This document shows positions 19,004 through 27,402 of a stretch of 51,598 nucleotides of DNA, piece by piece; position 1 is the first letter of the stretch, and each line of letters starts with the position of its first letter. A model generated the notes under the pieces. It searched no databases and was not told where the DNA came from. It worked only from the letters and a program-made list of their open reading frames with translations. Source of the DNA: Comamonadaceae bacterium (GTDB lineage Bacteria > Pseudomonadota > Gammaproteobacteria > Burkholderiales > Burkholderiaceae_C); contig SEAY01000010.1 in the NCBI GenBank assembly GCA_004144865.1, positions 1 to 51,598 on the forward strand, given 5' to 3'. Made by a program: the position numbers and the translations under genes.

Positions 19004-20076
19004 ACGCTGCCCTCGTCGAATCGCTCACGGCGTTCATCGCGCAGGATGGCTGCAGCGATACGGAGTTCGATGCGATCGCGTTGCGGCTCTTCGCCGCCCA
19101 GCACGCGGACAACCCCGCCTTCCGCCGCTTCTGCCAGCTGCGCGGCATCGCGCCGCGCAGCGTGAAGAGCTGGCGCGACATTCCGGCGGTGCCGATCAGC
19201 GCCTTCAAGGAAGTCACGCTGTCCTGCACGCCGCTCGAAAGCGCCGAGCGCGTGTTCATGACGAGCGGCACCACCCGCGGGGAGGTGAAGGGCCGGCATT
19301 ACCACCCGACCATCGCCGTGTGGGACGCGTCGATGACGCGCCACTTCGCCCAGCGCTTCATGCGGGGCACGGACCGCCTGCGCATGGGCATCCTGTTCCC
19401 CGGCGAAGAGGATCTTCCCAACTCCTCCCTCGCGCACTACCTTGCACTGGCGGTGCGACGCTTCGGCACGAGCGACAGTCGCTGGTTCGTCGGCGCGGGC
19501 GGCCTGGACGTCTCCGGCGTCCGCGCGATGCTGCGCGAAGCGGAACACAGTGGCGAACCCATCGCGCTGCTCGGCGCGAGCTGGAGCTTCGTGCACTTGC
19601 TGGATGCCTTGGCGGCGGCCGGCGAGCGCTTCGCGCTGCCGTCCGGCAGCCGCGTGCTCGACACCGGCGGCTACAAGGGCCAATCGCGCGAGCTGGCGCC
19701 CGAGGAGTTCTATGCCCGCCTGTCCGCTGGCTTCGGCGTGCCGCGCGAACGCTGCATCAACATGTACGGCATGACGGAGCTGAGCAGCCAGCTGTACGAC
19801 GACGGCAATGCCGTCGTGCCATCGGTGAAGTCCGGCCCCCACTGGCTGCGCTCGCGCCTGGTGGATCCGCTCACCGGCCGCGACGTGCCGCGCGCCGAAC
19901 GCGGCGTCCTGGTGCATTGCGACCTCGCCAGCTTCAATTCGGTGACGACCATCCTCACCGAGGACGTGGGCGTCGCCGCCGACGGCGGCTTCCTCCTGCT
20001 CGGGCGGGCCGAGGGCGCGCAGGCGCGCGGCTGCTCGCTCGCGGTGCAGGAGTTCCTGCAGGCGGTGCGCGCATGA
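19000..20076 (+). CDS. LuxE-like acyl-protein synthetase
   Basis: This 358-residue protein belongs to the LuxE/PaaK-like adenylating family. LuxE activates a carboxylic acid with ATP and holds the acyl group on a Cys near its C terminus for reduction by LuxC. Visible signatures are FMTSGTTRGEVKGRHYH (ATP-binding SGTT), GASWSFVHLL, RVLDTGGYKGQSREL, MYGMTELSSQLYD and a near-terminal Cys, C345 in ARGCSLAVQEF, which fits the acyl-carrying Cys of LuxE. It overlaps thiD and the luxC-like gene by ATGA each. There is no luxAB, so light production is not implied. Under the THI element its acid substrate is more likely a thiamin precursor than a fatty acid; this is inference. Confidence 0.87.
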   Translation: MNAALVESLTAFIAQDGCSDTEFDAIALRLFAAQHADNPAFRRFCQLRGIAPRSVKSWRDIPAVPISAFKEVTLSCTPLESAERVFMTSGTTRGEVKGRHYHPTIAVWDASMTRHFAQRFMRGTDRLRMGILFPGEEDLPNSSLAHYLALAVRRFGTSDSRWFVGAGGLDVSGVRAMLREAEHSGEPIALLGASWSFVHLLDALAAAGERFALPSGSRVLDTGGYKGQSRELAPEEFYARLSAGFGVPRERCINMYGMTELSSQLYDDGNAVVPSVKSGPHWLRSRLVDPLTGRDVPRAERGVLVHCDLASFNSVTTILTEDVGVAADGGFLLLGRAEGAQARGCSLAVQEFLQAVRA

Positions 20077-21542
20077 ACATCGCACCCTGGACGGCCGGCC
20101 ACCTGCCCGGCCTGCGCGAGGAGGAGGTCGCATGGCACGTGCTCTCCTTCGGCGCGGGAGCGCAGGCGGTCGAAGTCCGGGTGCCCGTGTTGTCGCCGCT
20201 GCAGTTGCAGGCGACCGCGCGCCGCGTGCGCGAAGCCGCCGCTCTTCACCTGAAGACCTTGCCCGTGTCGCGCATCGTCGGGATCATCGACGCCGCCGTG
20301 GCGCGGCTGCTGGACCCGAAGGACCCGTTCCGCCGCGAGGCCGAACGCCTGCTGCCGGCCGTGAGCGGCTTCGACGCGGGCATGGTGCAGCTGGGGCTCA
20401 ACGGCTTCCTCCAGTCCTTCCGCGCGCCGCAGCTGCACCGCTTCGTCGCCGAGGACTTCGCAAATCCCAAGGTGCTCGACGAGTTCCAGCCGGCCGTGAA
20501 GGGCGGCGCGGTACGCGCCTTCGGGCCGGGCGTGCTGCTGCACAGCTGGGCCGGCAACGTGCCGGCGCTGCCCTTGTGGAGCCTGGCCTGCGGGCTGCTG
20601 GTGAAAGCCGGCACGCTCGGCAAGCTGCCCAGCGCCGAGCCGGTGTTCGCGAGCCTGTTCGCTCGCCTGCTGGCCGAGGTGCATCCGCCGCTGGCCGATT
20701 GCATGGCGATCGTGTGGTGGAAGGGCGGCGATGCCGCCAGCGCGCAGGCCGCGATCGCCGAGGCGGACACCGTGCTCGCCTATGGCGGCAAAGCAGCCAT
20801 CGAGGAGCTGCGGCTGCAGGTTCCGGCGGGCAAGCGCTTCCTGGGCTACGGCCACAAGGTGGCGTTCGGGCTGGTGGCGAAAGCGGCGCTCGATGCGCTA
20901 CGCGCGCCGGCGACGGCGCGCCTGGCTGCTCACGACATCGTGCGCTACGAGCAGCAGGGCTGTTATTCGCCGCACCAGTTCTACGTGGAGCGCGGCGGCC
21001 GCGTGGACCCGCGCGGCTTCGCGCAGTACCTCGCAGCGGAACTCGCCAACCTGCAGCAGCGCTTTCCGCGGCGCGCGCTCGCGCTGGAAGAGGCGGCGGA
21101 CCTGGCAGCCTGGCGCCAGTCCCGCGAACTGCAGGCGATGGCCGGCAACGGTGCGGAGCTGCTGGGCGCGGCTGACGCGGCATGGAGCGTCGCCTACGCC
21201 GACGCCCCGCAGCCGCTCGCGCCCACGGCGGGCGGGCGCAGCATCCTCGTGTGCGCCGTCGACGAGCTCGACGAGGCCGTGCCGCTCGTGGCGCCGCACG
21301 CTTCCTTCCTGCAGACCGCCGGCATCGCCGCCGAACCACGCGAGCTGTACCGGCTCGCGGAGCGCCTGGGCAGCGTGGGCGTCACGCGCATCGCCGCACT
21401 CGGCGCGATGACTTCGCCGGAAGCCGGCTGGCACCACGACGGCCGCTTCAATCTCGTGGATCTCGTGCGCATGGTGGAGATCGAGGCCGGTGCCGAGCGC
21501 GCCGCCGATGCCCTCGCGCCGTACGCGCAGGAGTGGCGATGA
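20073..21542 (+). CDS. LuxC-like acyl-CoA/acyl-protein reductase
   Basis: This 489-residue protein belongs to the LuxC reductase family, which reduces an enzyme-bound acyl thioester to the aldehyde with NADPH. The catalytic Cys is C297 in RYEQQGCYSPHQFYVE, in the characteristic QQGCxSP context. AFGPGVLLHSWAGNVPALP and GGKAAIEELRLQVPAGKRFL correspond to the nucleotide-binding region. It is coupled to the luxE-like partner by a 4-base overlap, as expected for a two-component acid reductase. The next gene also overlaps by ATGA and starts an ABC transporter. Substrate unknown; the operon context suggests a carboxylated pyrimidine or thiazole. Confidence 0.9.
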   Translation: MNIAPWTAGHLPGLREEEVAWHVLSFGAGAQAVEVRVPVLSPLQLQATARRVREAAALHLKTLPVSRIVGIIDAAVARLLDPKDPFRREAERLLPAVSGFDAGMVQLGLNGFLQSFRAPQLHRFVAEDFANPKVLDEFQPAVKGGAVRAFGPGVLLHSWAGNVPALPLWSLACGLLVKAGTLGKLPSAEPVFASLFARLLAEVHPPLADCMAIVWWKGGDAASAQAAIAEADTVLAYGGKAAIEELRLQVPAGKRFLGYGHKVAFGLVAKAALDALRAPATARLAAHDIVRYEQQGCYSPHQFYVERGGRVDPRGFAQYLAAELANLQQRFPRRALALEEAADLAAWRQSRELQAMAGNGAELLGAADAAWSVAYADAPQPLAPTAGGRSILVCAVDELDEAVPLVAPHASFLQTAGIAAEPRELYRLAERLGSVGVTRIAALGAMTSPEAGWHHDGRFNLVDLVRMVEIEAGAERAADALAPYAQEWR

Positions 21543-22285
21543 GCCTCCTGTCGCTGCAGCAGGTGCGCTATGCCTTCCCCGGCTGGCCGCCCACCGTGGA
21601 TGGTGCGGACCTCAAGGTGGAGGAAGGCGCCTTCCATTGCCTGGTGGGCCGCAGCGGCTGCGGCAAGACCACGCTGCTCAAGCTCGCCGCCGGGCTGCTG
21701 GTGCCGGACAGCGGACAGGTCGTGTTCCACTCGCGGCGCGCCGGCCCGGAGCCGGACATCGGCTTCGTCTTCCAGTCGCCCAACCTGCTGGAGTGGCAGC
21801 GCGTGATCGACAACGTGCTGCTGCCCATCACGCTGCACCGGCGGCCGGCGGCCGACGAAGCGCGGCGCGCGCACGGCCTGCTCGAACAGCTGGGCCTGGC
21901 CGCCCATGCGCGCAAGTACCCGCGCCAGCTCAGCGGCGGCCAGCAAAGCCGCGTGGCGCTGGCCCGCGCGCTGGTGCTGCAGCCGGCGCTGCTGCTGCTG
22001 GACGAGCCCTTCGCCGCCCTCGACGCGATCACGCGCGAGGAACTGCAGCGCGACCTGCTGGAGATGCGCGTGCGGCACGGAACCACGGTGCTGTTCGTCA
22101 CGCACGACATCTCCGAGGCGGTGTTCCTCGCCGACCGCGTGGACGTGGTGGAAGGCGGACGCGTCGCGCAGGAGATCCGCATCGACCTGCCGCAGCGCAC
22201 GACGGCCGTGCGCTATGGCGCCGCGTTCGCGCAGCAGGCGGCAGCGGTTCGTGCCGTGCTGCACCTGGAGGCGGTGCCCGCATGA
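21539..22285 (+). CDS. ABC transporter ATP-binding protein (thiamin-precursor importer)
   Basis: This 248-residue nucleotide-binding protein has Walker A GRSGCGKTTLL, Q-loop FVFQSPNLLEW, signature LSGGQQSRVALARAL, Walker B LLLLDEPFAALD and H-loop FVTHDISEAV. It is of the SsuB/TauB/ThiZ subfamily, which serves importers of small sulfonates, pyrimidines and the like. It overlaps the luxC-like gene and the permease gene by 4 bases each. The THI5/NMT1-type binding protein two genes downstream and the riboswitch suggest that the cargo is a thiamin precursor. Confidence 0.93.
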   Translation: MSLLSLQQVRYAFPGWPPTVDGADLKVEEGAFHCLVGRSGCGKTTLLKLAAGLLVPDSGQVVFHSRRAGPEPDIGFVFQSPNLLEWQRVIDNVLLPITLHRRPAADEARRAHGLLEQLGLAAHARKYPRQLSGGQQSRVALARALVLQPALLLLDEPFAALDAITREELQRDLLEMRVRHGTTVLFVTHDISEAVFLADRVDVVEGGRVAQEIRIDLPQRTTAVRYGAAFAQQAAAVRAVLHLEAVPA

Positions 22286-23049
22286 AGCGCCCCGGCCTGC
22301 GCCTTCGCATCGCATCGCTGCTGCTGTTCGCCGCGCTGCTGCTGGCGTGGGAGCTGGCGTGCCGCACGCTGGCCGTGTCCGCGCTGGTGCTGCCCGCGCC
22401 TTCGGCGGTCGCGAAGTCGCTGTGGCACGGCCTGGCCAGCGGCTACTTCTGGCCGCACCTGCGCGCCACGGCGCTGGAACTGCTGCTGGGCGTCGCCGCC
22501 GGCTGCAGCTTCGGCTTCGCCGCGGGCGTGCTGCTGGGCGAACACCCGACCCTGCGCCGCGTGCTGATGCCGTACGTCATCGCGAGCCAGGTGGTGCCCA
22601 AGCTCGCGCTCGCGCCGCTCTTCGTGCTGTGGTTCGGGTTCGGCATCACGTCCACGGTCGTCATCACGGCGCTCATCTGCTTCTTCCCGCTGCTGGAGAA
22701 CACGCTCACCGCGCTGCAGCAGGTGCCGCCGGAGCGGCTGGAGCTGTTCCGCATGCTGGGCGCGAGCCGCGCGCAGACGCTCTGGCGCCTGAAGCTGCCC
22801 TCCGGCCTGCCCGCCATCCTCGCCGGCCTGCGCGTGGCCGTCGTGCTGGCGCTGGTGGGCGCCGTCGTCGGCGAATTCATCGGTGCCAGCCAGGGGCTGG
22901 GCGCGCTGGTGATCGCCACGCAGGGCACGATGGACACCTCGCTCATGTTTGCCGTGCTGGTGCTGATCGCGGCACTCGGCATGGCGGCCTACCAGGCCAC
23001 GCTCTGGCTCGAGCGCTGGCTGCTCCTTCCCTTCACCCGGACCACCTGA
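22282..23049 (+). CDS. ABC transporter permease (thiamin-precursor importer)
   Basis: This 255-residue inner-membrane protein has about six hydrophobic segments and the SsuC/TauC/ThiX-type BPD permease pattern. The cytoplasmic EAA-like loop reads LFRMLGASRAQTLWRLKLPS. LPAPSAVAKSLW and LVIATQGTMDTSLMFAVLV are typical for the subfamily. It would form the channel as a homodimer with the ATP-binding protein encoded upstream. It overlaps that gene by ATGA and is followed after 10 bases by the binding protein. Confidence 0.93.
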   Translation: MKRPGLRLRIASLLLFAALLLAWELACRTLAVSALVLPAPSAVAKSLWHGLASGYFWPHLRATALELLLGVAAGCSFGFAAGVLLGEHPTLRRVLMPYVIASQVVPKLALAPLFVLWFGFGITSTVVITALICFFPLLENTLTALQQVPPERLELFRMLGASRAQTLWRLKLPSGLPAILAGLRVAVVLALVGAVVGEFIGASQGLGALVIATQGTMDTSLMFAVLVLIAALGMAAYQATLWLERWLLLPFTRTT

Positions 23050-23059
23050 GGACACGACC

Positions 23060-24058
23060 ATGCACCACTTCTCGCGCCGCTCCGCGCTCGCCACGCTCCT
23101 CGCCGTGCCCTTCGCTGCCCGGGCCCAGGCACCCCTGGAGCGCGTCACCGTCGCCGGCTGGAGCAAGCCCATCACGGAGGTCACGCCGCTGCTGGTGGAG
23201 GAGGACAAGGGCTTCTACAAGGCGCACGGCATCGACCTGCGCTACGTGCCGGGCGCGGGCAGCGCCGACGCCATCCGCAACATCCTGGGCGGCCAGGCCG
23301 ACGTGGCCTTCTCCGATCCGGGCTCCCTGTTCGCGGCGGTGGACAAGGGCGAGAAGCTGCGGGCCATCTACGACATCTATCCGCAGAACGTCTTCAACGT
23401 GGTGTCCCTCAAGGGCAGCAACATCACGAAGCCGGCGGACTTGAAGGGCAAGAAGGTCGGCGTCTACAGCCTGGCCAGCGGCACGCGGCAGGCGCTGCAG
23501 GTGCTGCTTCTCTCCGCCGGCCTCACCGAAGCCGACGTCACGGTGGTGGTGACGGGCGTGCTGAACTTCGCGCCGCTGATGCAGGGCCAGGTGGACGCCA
23601 CCGCCGCCACCGACACCGGCCTGCTGGTGGGTCGCCGGCGCGGCCTGCCCGAAGTGAACGTGATCGAGGCCGGCAAGGTGCTGCCCGCCTCGAGCGACCT
23701 GTTCGTGGTGCGCGAGGACGTGTACCAGGCGCGCCGCGCCGCGCTGCAGCGCTTCCTGCGCGGCTACCGCGATGCGGCGGCCTGGATGATCGCGCAGCCC
23801 GAGGAGGCCGCGCAGCTGGCCGTCAAGCGCGCAATCGACGGCACCGATCCCGCCTTGAACCTCGAGATCATCCGCCTGCGCAACGCGGCCAGCGTGTCCG
23901 AGTTCACGCGCCGGCAGGGGCTGGGCGCCATGGACGTGGCCGCGCTGCAGCACGCGGCCGACGTCTACCGCAAGCTGGGCCTGGTGAGCAAGCCGATCGA
24001 CGTCAGCAAGGTGGTGGCGCAGGACCTGCTGCCCGCGCGCAAGGGAGCGGCGGGATGA
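23060..24058 (+). CDS. ABC transporter substrate-binding protein, NMT1/THI5-like
   Basis: This 332-residue periplasmic binding protein starts with a cleavable signal (SRRSALATLLAVPFAARAQA, cleavage near residue 24). The mature part has the NMT1/THI5-like fold: LLVEEDKGFYKAHGIDLRYV, GQADVAFSDPGSLFAA and DLKGKKVGVYSLASGTRQA. Members include ThiY, which binds pyrimidine thiamin precursors, and SsuA/TauA-like proteins. Its position under a TPP riboswitch makes a pyrimidine or thiazole ligand likely. It begins 10 bases after the permease and overlaps the SDR gene by ATGA. Confidence 0.92.
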   Translation: MHHFSRRSALATLLAVPFAARAQAPLERVTVAGWSKPITEVTPLLVEEDKGFYKAHGIDLRYVPGAGSADAIRNILGGQADVAFSDPGSLFAAVDKGEKLRAIYDIYPQNVFNVVSLKGSNITKPADLKGKKVGVYSLASGTRQALQVLLLSAGLTEADVTVVVTGVLNFAPLMQGQVDATAATDTGLLVGRRRGLPEVNVIEAGKVLPASSDLFVVREDVYQARRAALQRFLRGYRDAAAWMIAQPEEAAQLAVKRAIDGTDPALNLEIIRLRNAASVSEFTRRQGLGAMDVAALQHAADVYRKLGLVSKPIDVSKVVAQDLLPARKGAAG

Positions 24059-24822
24059 ACTTCGCCGGCAAGGTGGTGCTGGTCACCGGCGCGAGCCGCG
24101 GGATAGGCGCGGCCATCGCGCGCGCGTTCGCCGCGGAGCAGGCGACGGTCGCCGTCAATTACCTGCGCAACGCCGAGGCCGCCGCTGGCGTGGTGGAAGA
24201 CTGCAAGCGGGCCGGTGGCGATGCGTTTGCGGTGCAGGCCGACGTCACGCAGGAAGACCAGGCCGCGCGGCTGGTGCAGCAGGTGGTGGACGAAGCCGGC
24301 CGCATCGACGTGCTGGTGAACAATGCCTTTCGCGCGCAGCCGTTCGACCCCGAGCAGCGCCGCACGTTCGCCGAGCTGTCCTGGGCCGAGTACCAGGACC
24401 AGTTCGACGGCTCGGTGGGCGCCGCGTTCCACCTGTGCCGCGCGGTGCTGCCGCAGTTGCTGCGGCGCGCGGAGGGCAGCATCGTCAACGTCGTGAGCAA
24501 CCTGGTGGAGGATCCCGTCGTGCCCTATCACGCCTACACCACGGCCAAGTCGGCGCTGGTCGGCTTCAGCCGCAACCTCGCGAGCGAACTGGGGCCGCTG
24601 GGCGTGCGCGTCAACTGTGTCGCACCGGGGCTCGTGTATCCCACCGAGGGCAGCGCCGGCACGCGCGCGCAGTTCCGCGAATCGCTGATGGCGGCCACGC
24701 CGCTGCGCCGCCTCGCGCGGCCCGAGGATGTGGCGGGCCCGGTGCTGTTCCTCGCTTCGCCCTGGAGCGGCTTCGTCACCGGCCAAGTGCTGCTGGTGGA
24801 TGGCGGGATGGTGATGCGATGA
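24055..24822 (+). CDS. SDR-family oxidoreductase (FabG-like) in thiamin operon
   Basis: This 255-residue classical SDR has the cofactor motif TGASRGIG (residues 11-18), LVNNAF in place of the usual NNAG, and a complete catalytic set S148, Y161 and K165 (YTTAK). The C-terminal SPWSGFVTGQVLLVDGGMV is typical of FabG-like reductases. It is translationally coupled to the binding protein and to thiE by 4-base overlaps. I infer that it could reduce the aldehyde made by the LuxE/LuxC pair to the alcohol accepted by ThiD. A general 3-oxoacyl reductase role is the conservative alternative. Confidence 0.9.
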   Translation: MNFAGKVVLVTGASRGIGAAIARAFAAEQATVAVNYLRNAEAAAGVVEDCKRAGGDAFAVQADVTQEDQAARLVQQVVDEAGRIDVLVNNAFRAQPFDPEQRRTFAELSWAEYQDQFDGSVGAAFHLCRAVLPQLLRRAEGSIVNVVSNLVEDPVVPYHAYTTAKSALVGFSRNLASELGPLGVRVNCVAPGLVYPTEGSAGTRAQFRESLMAATPLRRLARPEDVAGPVLFLASPWSGFVTGQVLLVDGGMVMR

Positions 24823-25847
24823 CTGCACCCCTGGTCTGTACCCTCGCCGAAGCGCGCGCCCGCGCAGCATCGTCCGCCGACGCACCTGCGCTGGCCGCCC
24901 TGTTGCGCGCCTCCGGCGACGAAGCCGTCTGCATCCTTGAGGCGCGGCCCGGCCTCGACTGGCTGGAAACGCCGCATGCGCGGGGCTGGCTGGCTGGCGC
25001 CGAGCAGCCCCGCGAGGCTTTCGTGCAGCGCGTCGAAGCGGCGCTCGCGCGCGGCTTCGTCGCGGCCGATGCGCTGATCCTGGCGAAGATGACCGGGCCG
25101 CATGCGCTGCCCTTGCTGTCGTGGGGTGAGCAGGAGCCGCGGCCGCAACGCACGCCGGCCGCGCCGCGCCGCCTGGACCTCTATGCGATCGTCGACAGCG
25201 CCCGCCGCATGCAGCAGGTGCTGGACGCCGGCGTGCGCACCGTGCAGCTGCGCATCAAGACGCCGGCCGTGCCCGACGCCGCATGGCACGCGATGCTGCG
25301 CGAGGAGGTGGCCGTGTCGATCGCCGCCGCGCGCGCCGCGGGCGCCGAGCTGTTCGTCAACGACCACTGGCGGCTGGCGCGCGAGCTGGGCGCGGGCGGC
25401 GTGCACCTGGGCCAGGAAGACCTGCTGGCGCTCGGCGACGCGGGCCGCGCGGAGCTGCTGGGCAGCGGCATGGCGCTGGGCATCAGCTCGCACAGCCTGT
25501 GGGAACTGTGCCGCGCCCGCGCCCTCTCGCCGCGCTACATCGCCTGTGGGCCGGTGTGGCCCACCGTGACCAAGGACATGCCGTGGGTCCCTCAGGGGCT
25601 GGACAACCTGGCCTGGTGGGTCCACGCCGCCGGCGCGCCGGTCACGGCCATCGGAGGCATCCTCGGGCCGGCCGAGGTGCAGGCGGCAGCCCGGACCGGC
25701 ACCGATGGCGTGTGCATCGTCCGGGGGCTGGGCGACGACCCGCGGCAGACCCTGCCCGCGTTCGACGCCGCGCTGCAAGCCGGCCGCGGCGAGCTCCTGG
25801 GCGTGATCCCGGCATGGCCGCATCCCAGCCTGCCGCCGCCGCCGTGA
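24819..25847 (+). CDS. thiE: Thiamine-phosphate synthase with extra N-terminal domain
   Basis: This 342-residue enzyme joins HMP-PP and thiazole phosphate into thiamin phosphate. The ThiE TIM barrel covers about residues 120-325: LDLYAIVDS, GVRTVQLRIK, ELFVNDHWRLARELGAGGVH, LGQEDL, GISSHSL, YIACGPVWPT and VTAIGGI. The N-terminal 110 residues are additional; RVEAALARGFVAADALILAK resembles the tail of a ThiD/ThiD2-type kinase, as in fused ThiE proteins of Burkholderiales, but kinase motifs are absent. In this enzyme the usual K of the QLR-K segment is kept (RIKTP). It overlaps the SDR gene by ATGA. Confidence 0.92.
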   Translation: MTAPLVCTLAEARARAASSADAPALAALLRASGDEAVCILEARPGLDWLETPHARGWLAGAEQPREAFVQRVEAALARGFVAADALILAKMTGPHALPLLSWGEQEPRPQRTPAAPRRLDLYAIVDSARRMQQVLDAGVRTVQLRIKTPAVPDAAWHAMLREEVAVSIAAARAAGAELFVNDHWRLARELGAGGVHLGQEDLLALGDAGRAELLGSGMALGISSHSLWELCRARALSPRYIACGPVWPTVTKDMPWVPQGLDNLAWWVHAAGAPVTAIGGILGPAEVQAAARTGTDGVCIVRGLGDDPRQTLPAFDAALQAGRGELLGVIPAWPHPSLPPPP

Positions 25848-26473
25848 GTCGCGTGTCCCGGCTCGCCCTCGTGCTGGCCGTCGCGTGCCTCGTGGTCATC
25901 GGCCTGTTGGCCTGGCAGGTGCTGTCGTCGGGGGCCGTCACGGTGCTGGATGCGCAGCTCACGCAGTACCTCGCGCAGCGCCGGCAGCCCTGGCTCAACG
26001 CCCTGATGTTGGCGGTGACTAACGGCCACGACACGGTGCCGGTGCTGGGCGCGGCCGTGCTGGTCGCGCTGTGGCGGGTGTGGCGCCAGCAGGCGAGGGA
26101 CCTGGTTTGGCTGGCGGTGGTGCCGACCGGCATGCTGGTCAACGTGGCCCTGAAGAACGTCTTCGCGCGCCCGCGCCCGGTGCTGGAGGACCCGCTGGTG
26201 CACCTGAGCACCTTCAGCTTCCCGAGCGCCCACGCCGTGGCGTCCACGGTGTTCTATGGCGCCCTGTGCGCGCTGGTGCTGGCACACGCGCGTTCCCGCC
26301 TTGCGCGTGGCCTCGCCATGGCGGCGGCGGCCGCCATGGTGCTGGTGGTCTGCGCCAGCCGGGTGTACCTGGGGGCCCATTACCTGAGCGACGTGGTCGC
26401 CGGGGTCTGCGTGGGCCTGCTCTGCCTGCTGGCGCTGCGGCGGCCCGCGCGCGCCGCCGAGGTGCACCGCTAG
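25844..26473 (+). CDS. PAP2-family membrane phosphatase
   Basis: This 209-residue integral membrane phosphatase shows all three PAP2 motifs: KNVFARPRP, PSAHAVAS and SRVYLGAHYLSDVVAG, each with the expected catalytic Arg/His. It has about five to six membrane helices. Such enzymes dephosphorylate lipid phosphates or undecaprenyl pyrophosphate at the periplasmic face. The GTG at 25844 gives a GTGA overlap with thiE, like the other junctions of this operon; an in-frame ATG at 25814 is the alternative. A role in thiamin salvage (dephosphorylating phosphorylated precursors) is conceivable but unsupported. Confidence 0.87.
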   Translation: MSRVSRLALVLAVACLVVIGLLAWQVLSSGAVTVLDAQLTQYLAQRRQPWLNALMLAVTNGHDTVPVLGAAVLVALWRVWRQQARDLVWLAVVPTGMLVNVALKNVFARPRPVLEDPLVHLSTFSFPSAHAVASTVFYGALCALVLAHARSRLARGLAMAAAAAMVLVVCASRVYLGAHYLSDVVAGVCVGLLCLLALRRPARAAEVHR

Positions 26474-26487
26474 AATGGGCCGCTCCA

Positions 26488-26577
26488 GGAAGCGTGGCAG
26501 AGCGGTTGAATGCACCGGTCTTGAAAACCGGCGACGTCGCAAGGCGTCCGTGAGTTCGAATCTCACCGCTTCCGCCA
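26488..26577 (+). tRNA. tRNA-Ser (anticodon UGA)
   Basis: The 90-base sequence folds as a type II tRNA: acceptor stem GGAAGCG/CGCTTCC, D-arm, anticodon stem CCGGT/ACCGG with anticodon TGA at 26522-26524, a long variable arm (GCGACGTCGCAAGGCGTC) and the T-arm GTTCGAATC. The CCA end is encoded. It reads UCA codons. It begins 14 bases after the PAP2 stop. No duplicate of its 3' end was found nearby, so there is no sign of use as an integration site. Confidence 0.97.
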
Positions 26578-26686
26578 AGGCCCCCGATCTCCCGTGCGAC
26601 TCATCCGATGGCCGATGTGGACCGCGTCCTACGCTGCCCCCCATCGACGCGCCTAGCATCCTGCTCAGCCAGTACAAGGATGAGTC

Positions 26687-26866
26687 ATGTCCCAGCAACA
26701 GCATGAAGGGCCCGGCGCCGACGAAAGCCCGGGACCGCAGCCAACCACCCCCCAGCAGGGCGCGGGCGGCAGCGGCACGGGTTGCGACAGCGTGATGCGG
26801 CAGTTGCGCGAATGGGAACAGCGCCGCGCCGGGGATTACGGAGACGGCAAGGCGAGCTCCGAATAG
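26687..26866 (+). CDS. Small Gln/Pro/Gly-rich protein, paralogue of the one at 29444
   Basis: This 59-residue protein is not assigned to a named family. The N-terminal two thirds are disordered-looking and rich in Gln, Pro and Gly (MSQQQHEGPG); the C-terminal part MRQLREWEQRRAGDYGDGK matches QLRAWEQRRAANSGGKR of the protein at 29444. An AAGGA lies 7 bases before the ATG. The WEQRRA helix is probably the functional element. Together the two paralogues bracket the receiver/hydrolase/kinase unit. Confidence 0.7.
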   Translation: MSQQQHEGPGADESPGPQPTTPQQGAGGSGTGCDSVMRQLREWEQRRAGDYGDGKASSE

Positions 26867-26998
26867 CGCCGGTCGGGGCGCTTGCAAAGTCAGATTCTTC
26901 CTACAGTCGGGCGGAATGCCCTGGGACAGAATTCGCGGTTTCGGGCCGGCAAGGTGGCTCGTTCCCGTCAGTGCTTGCCGAGGTTCCGGAGGTTTTGG

Positions 26999-27388
26999 AT
27001 GGCAGTTCGCGTGTTGTTGGTGGAAGACCAGAAGCCGATGCAGGATCTCCTGCGCGACCTGCTGGATTCGATCGGGGGCTTCGAGGTCGTGGGCTCCGTG
27101 GCCAGCGAAACCGACGCCACGGAATGGCTGTTGCGCCACCGCGGCGGCTGGGACCTCGCGATCATGGATCTCCTGCTGGCCGAAGGCTCGGGCTTCACGC
27201 TGCTCACGCGCTGCAACGAGGAGCCTTCCGGGGCCGTGGTGGTCTTCAGCGATTTCGTCACGCCGGTCGTGCGCGAGCGCTGCATCCACCTGGGTGCGGA
27301 TGGCGTGATCTCGAAGGCCGAGTTCCCCGAGTTGCGCGCCTACCTCAAGGCTTTCCCGGGACGCACGACAGAAACGGCCGTGGCCTGA
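26999..27388 (+). CDS. Stand-alone response-regulator receiver protein
   Basis: This 129-residue protein is a single receiver domain with intact E9-D10, phosphoacceptor D57 (LAIMDLLLAEGSG) and conserved Lys (GVISKAEF). It is a paralogue of the receiver at 7862; both share FEVVG/FQVVG, WDLAI and the EGSG turn. GGAGG lies 8 bases upstream of the ATG. It precedes an RsbQ-like hydrolase by 14 bases and a PAS histidine kinase, which is its probable phosphodonor. It has no output domain, so it would act by protein-protein contact. Confidence 0.9.
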   Translation: MAVRVLLVEDQKPMQDLLRDLLDSIGGFEVVGSVASETDATEWLLRHRGGWDLAIMDLLLAEGSGFTLLTRCNEEPSGAVVVFSDFVTPVVRERCIHLGADGVISKAEFPELRAYLKAFPGRTTETAVA

Positions 27389-27402
27389 CGGGCCGCCACC
27401 CC

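Noticed and set aside
19000..21542. LuxE/LuxC homologues as part of a bioluminescence operon
   Set aside because: luxA, luxB, luxD and lux regulators are absent, and the genes sit under a TPP riboswitch between thiD and thiE.
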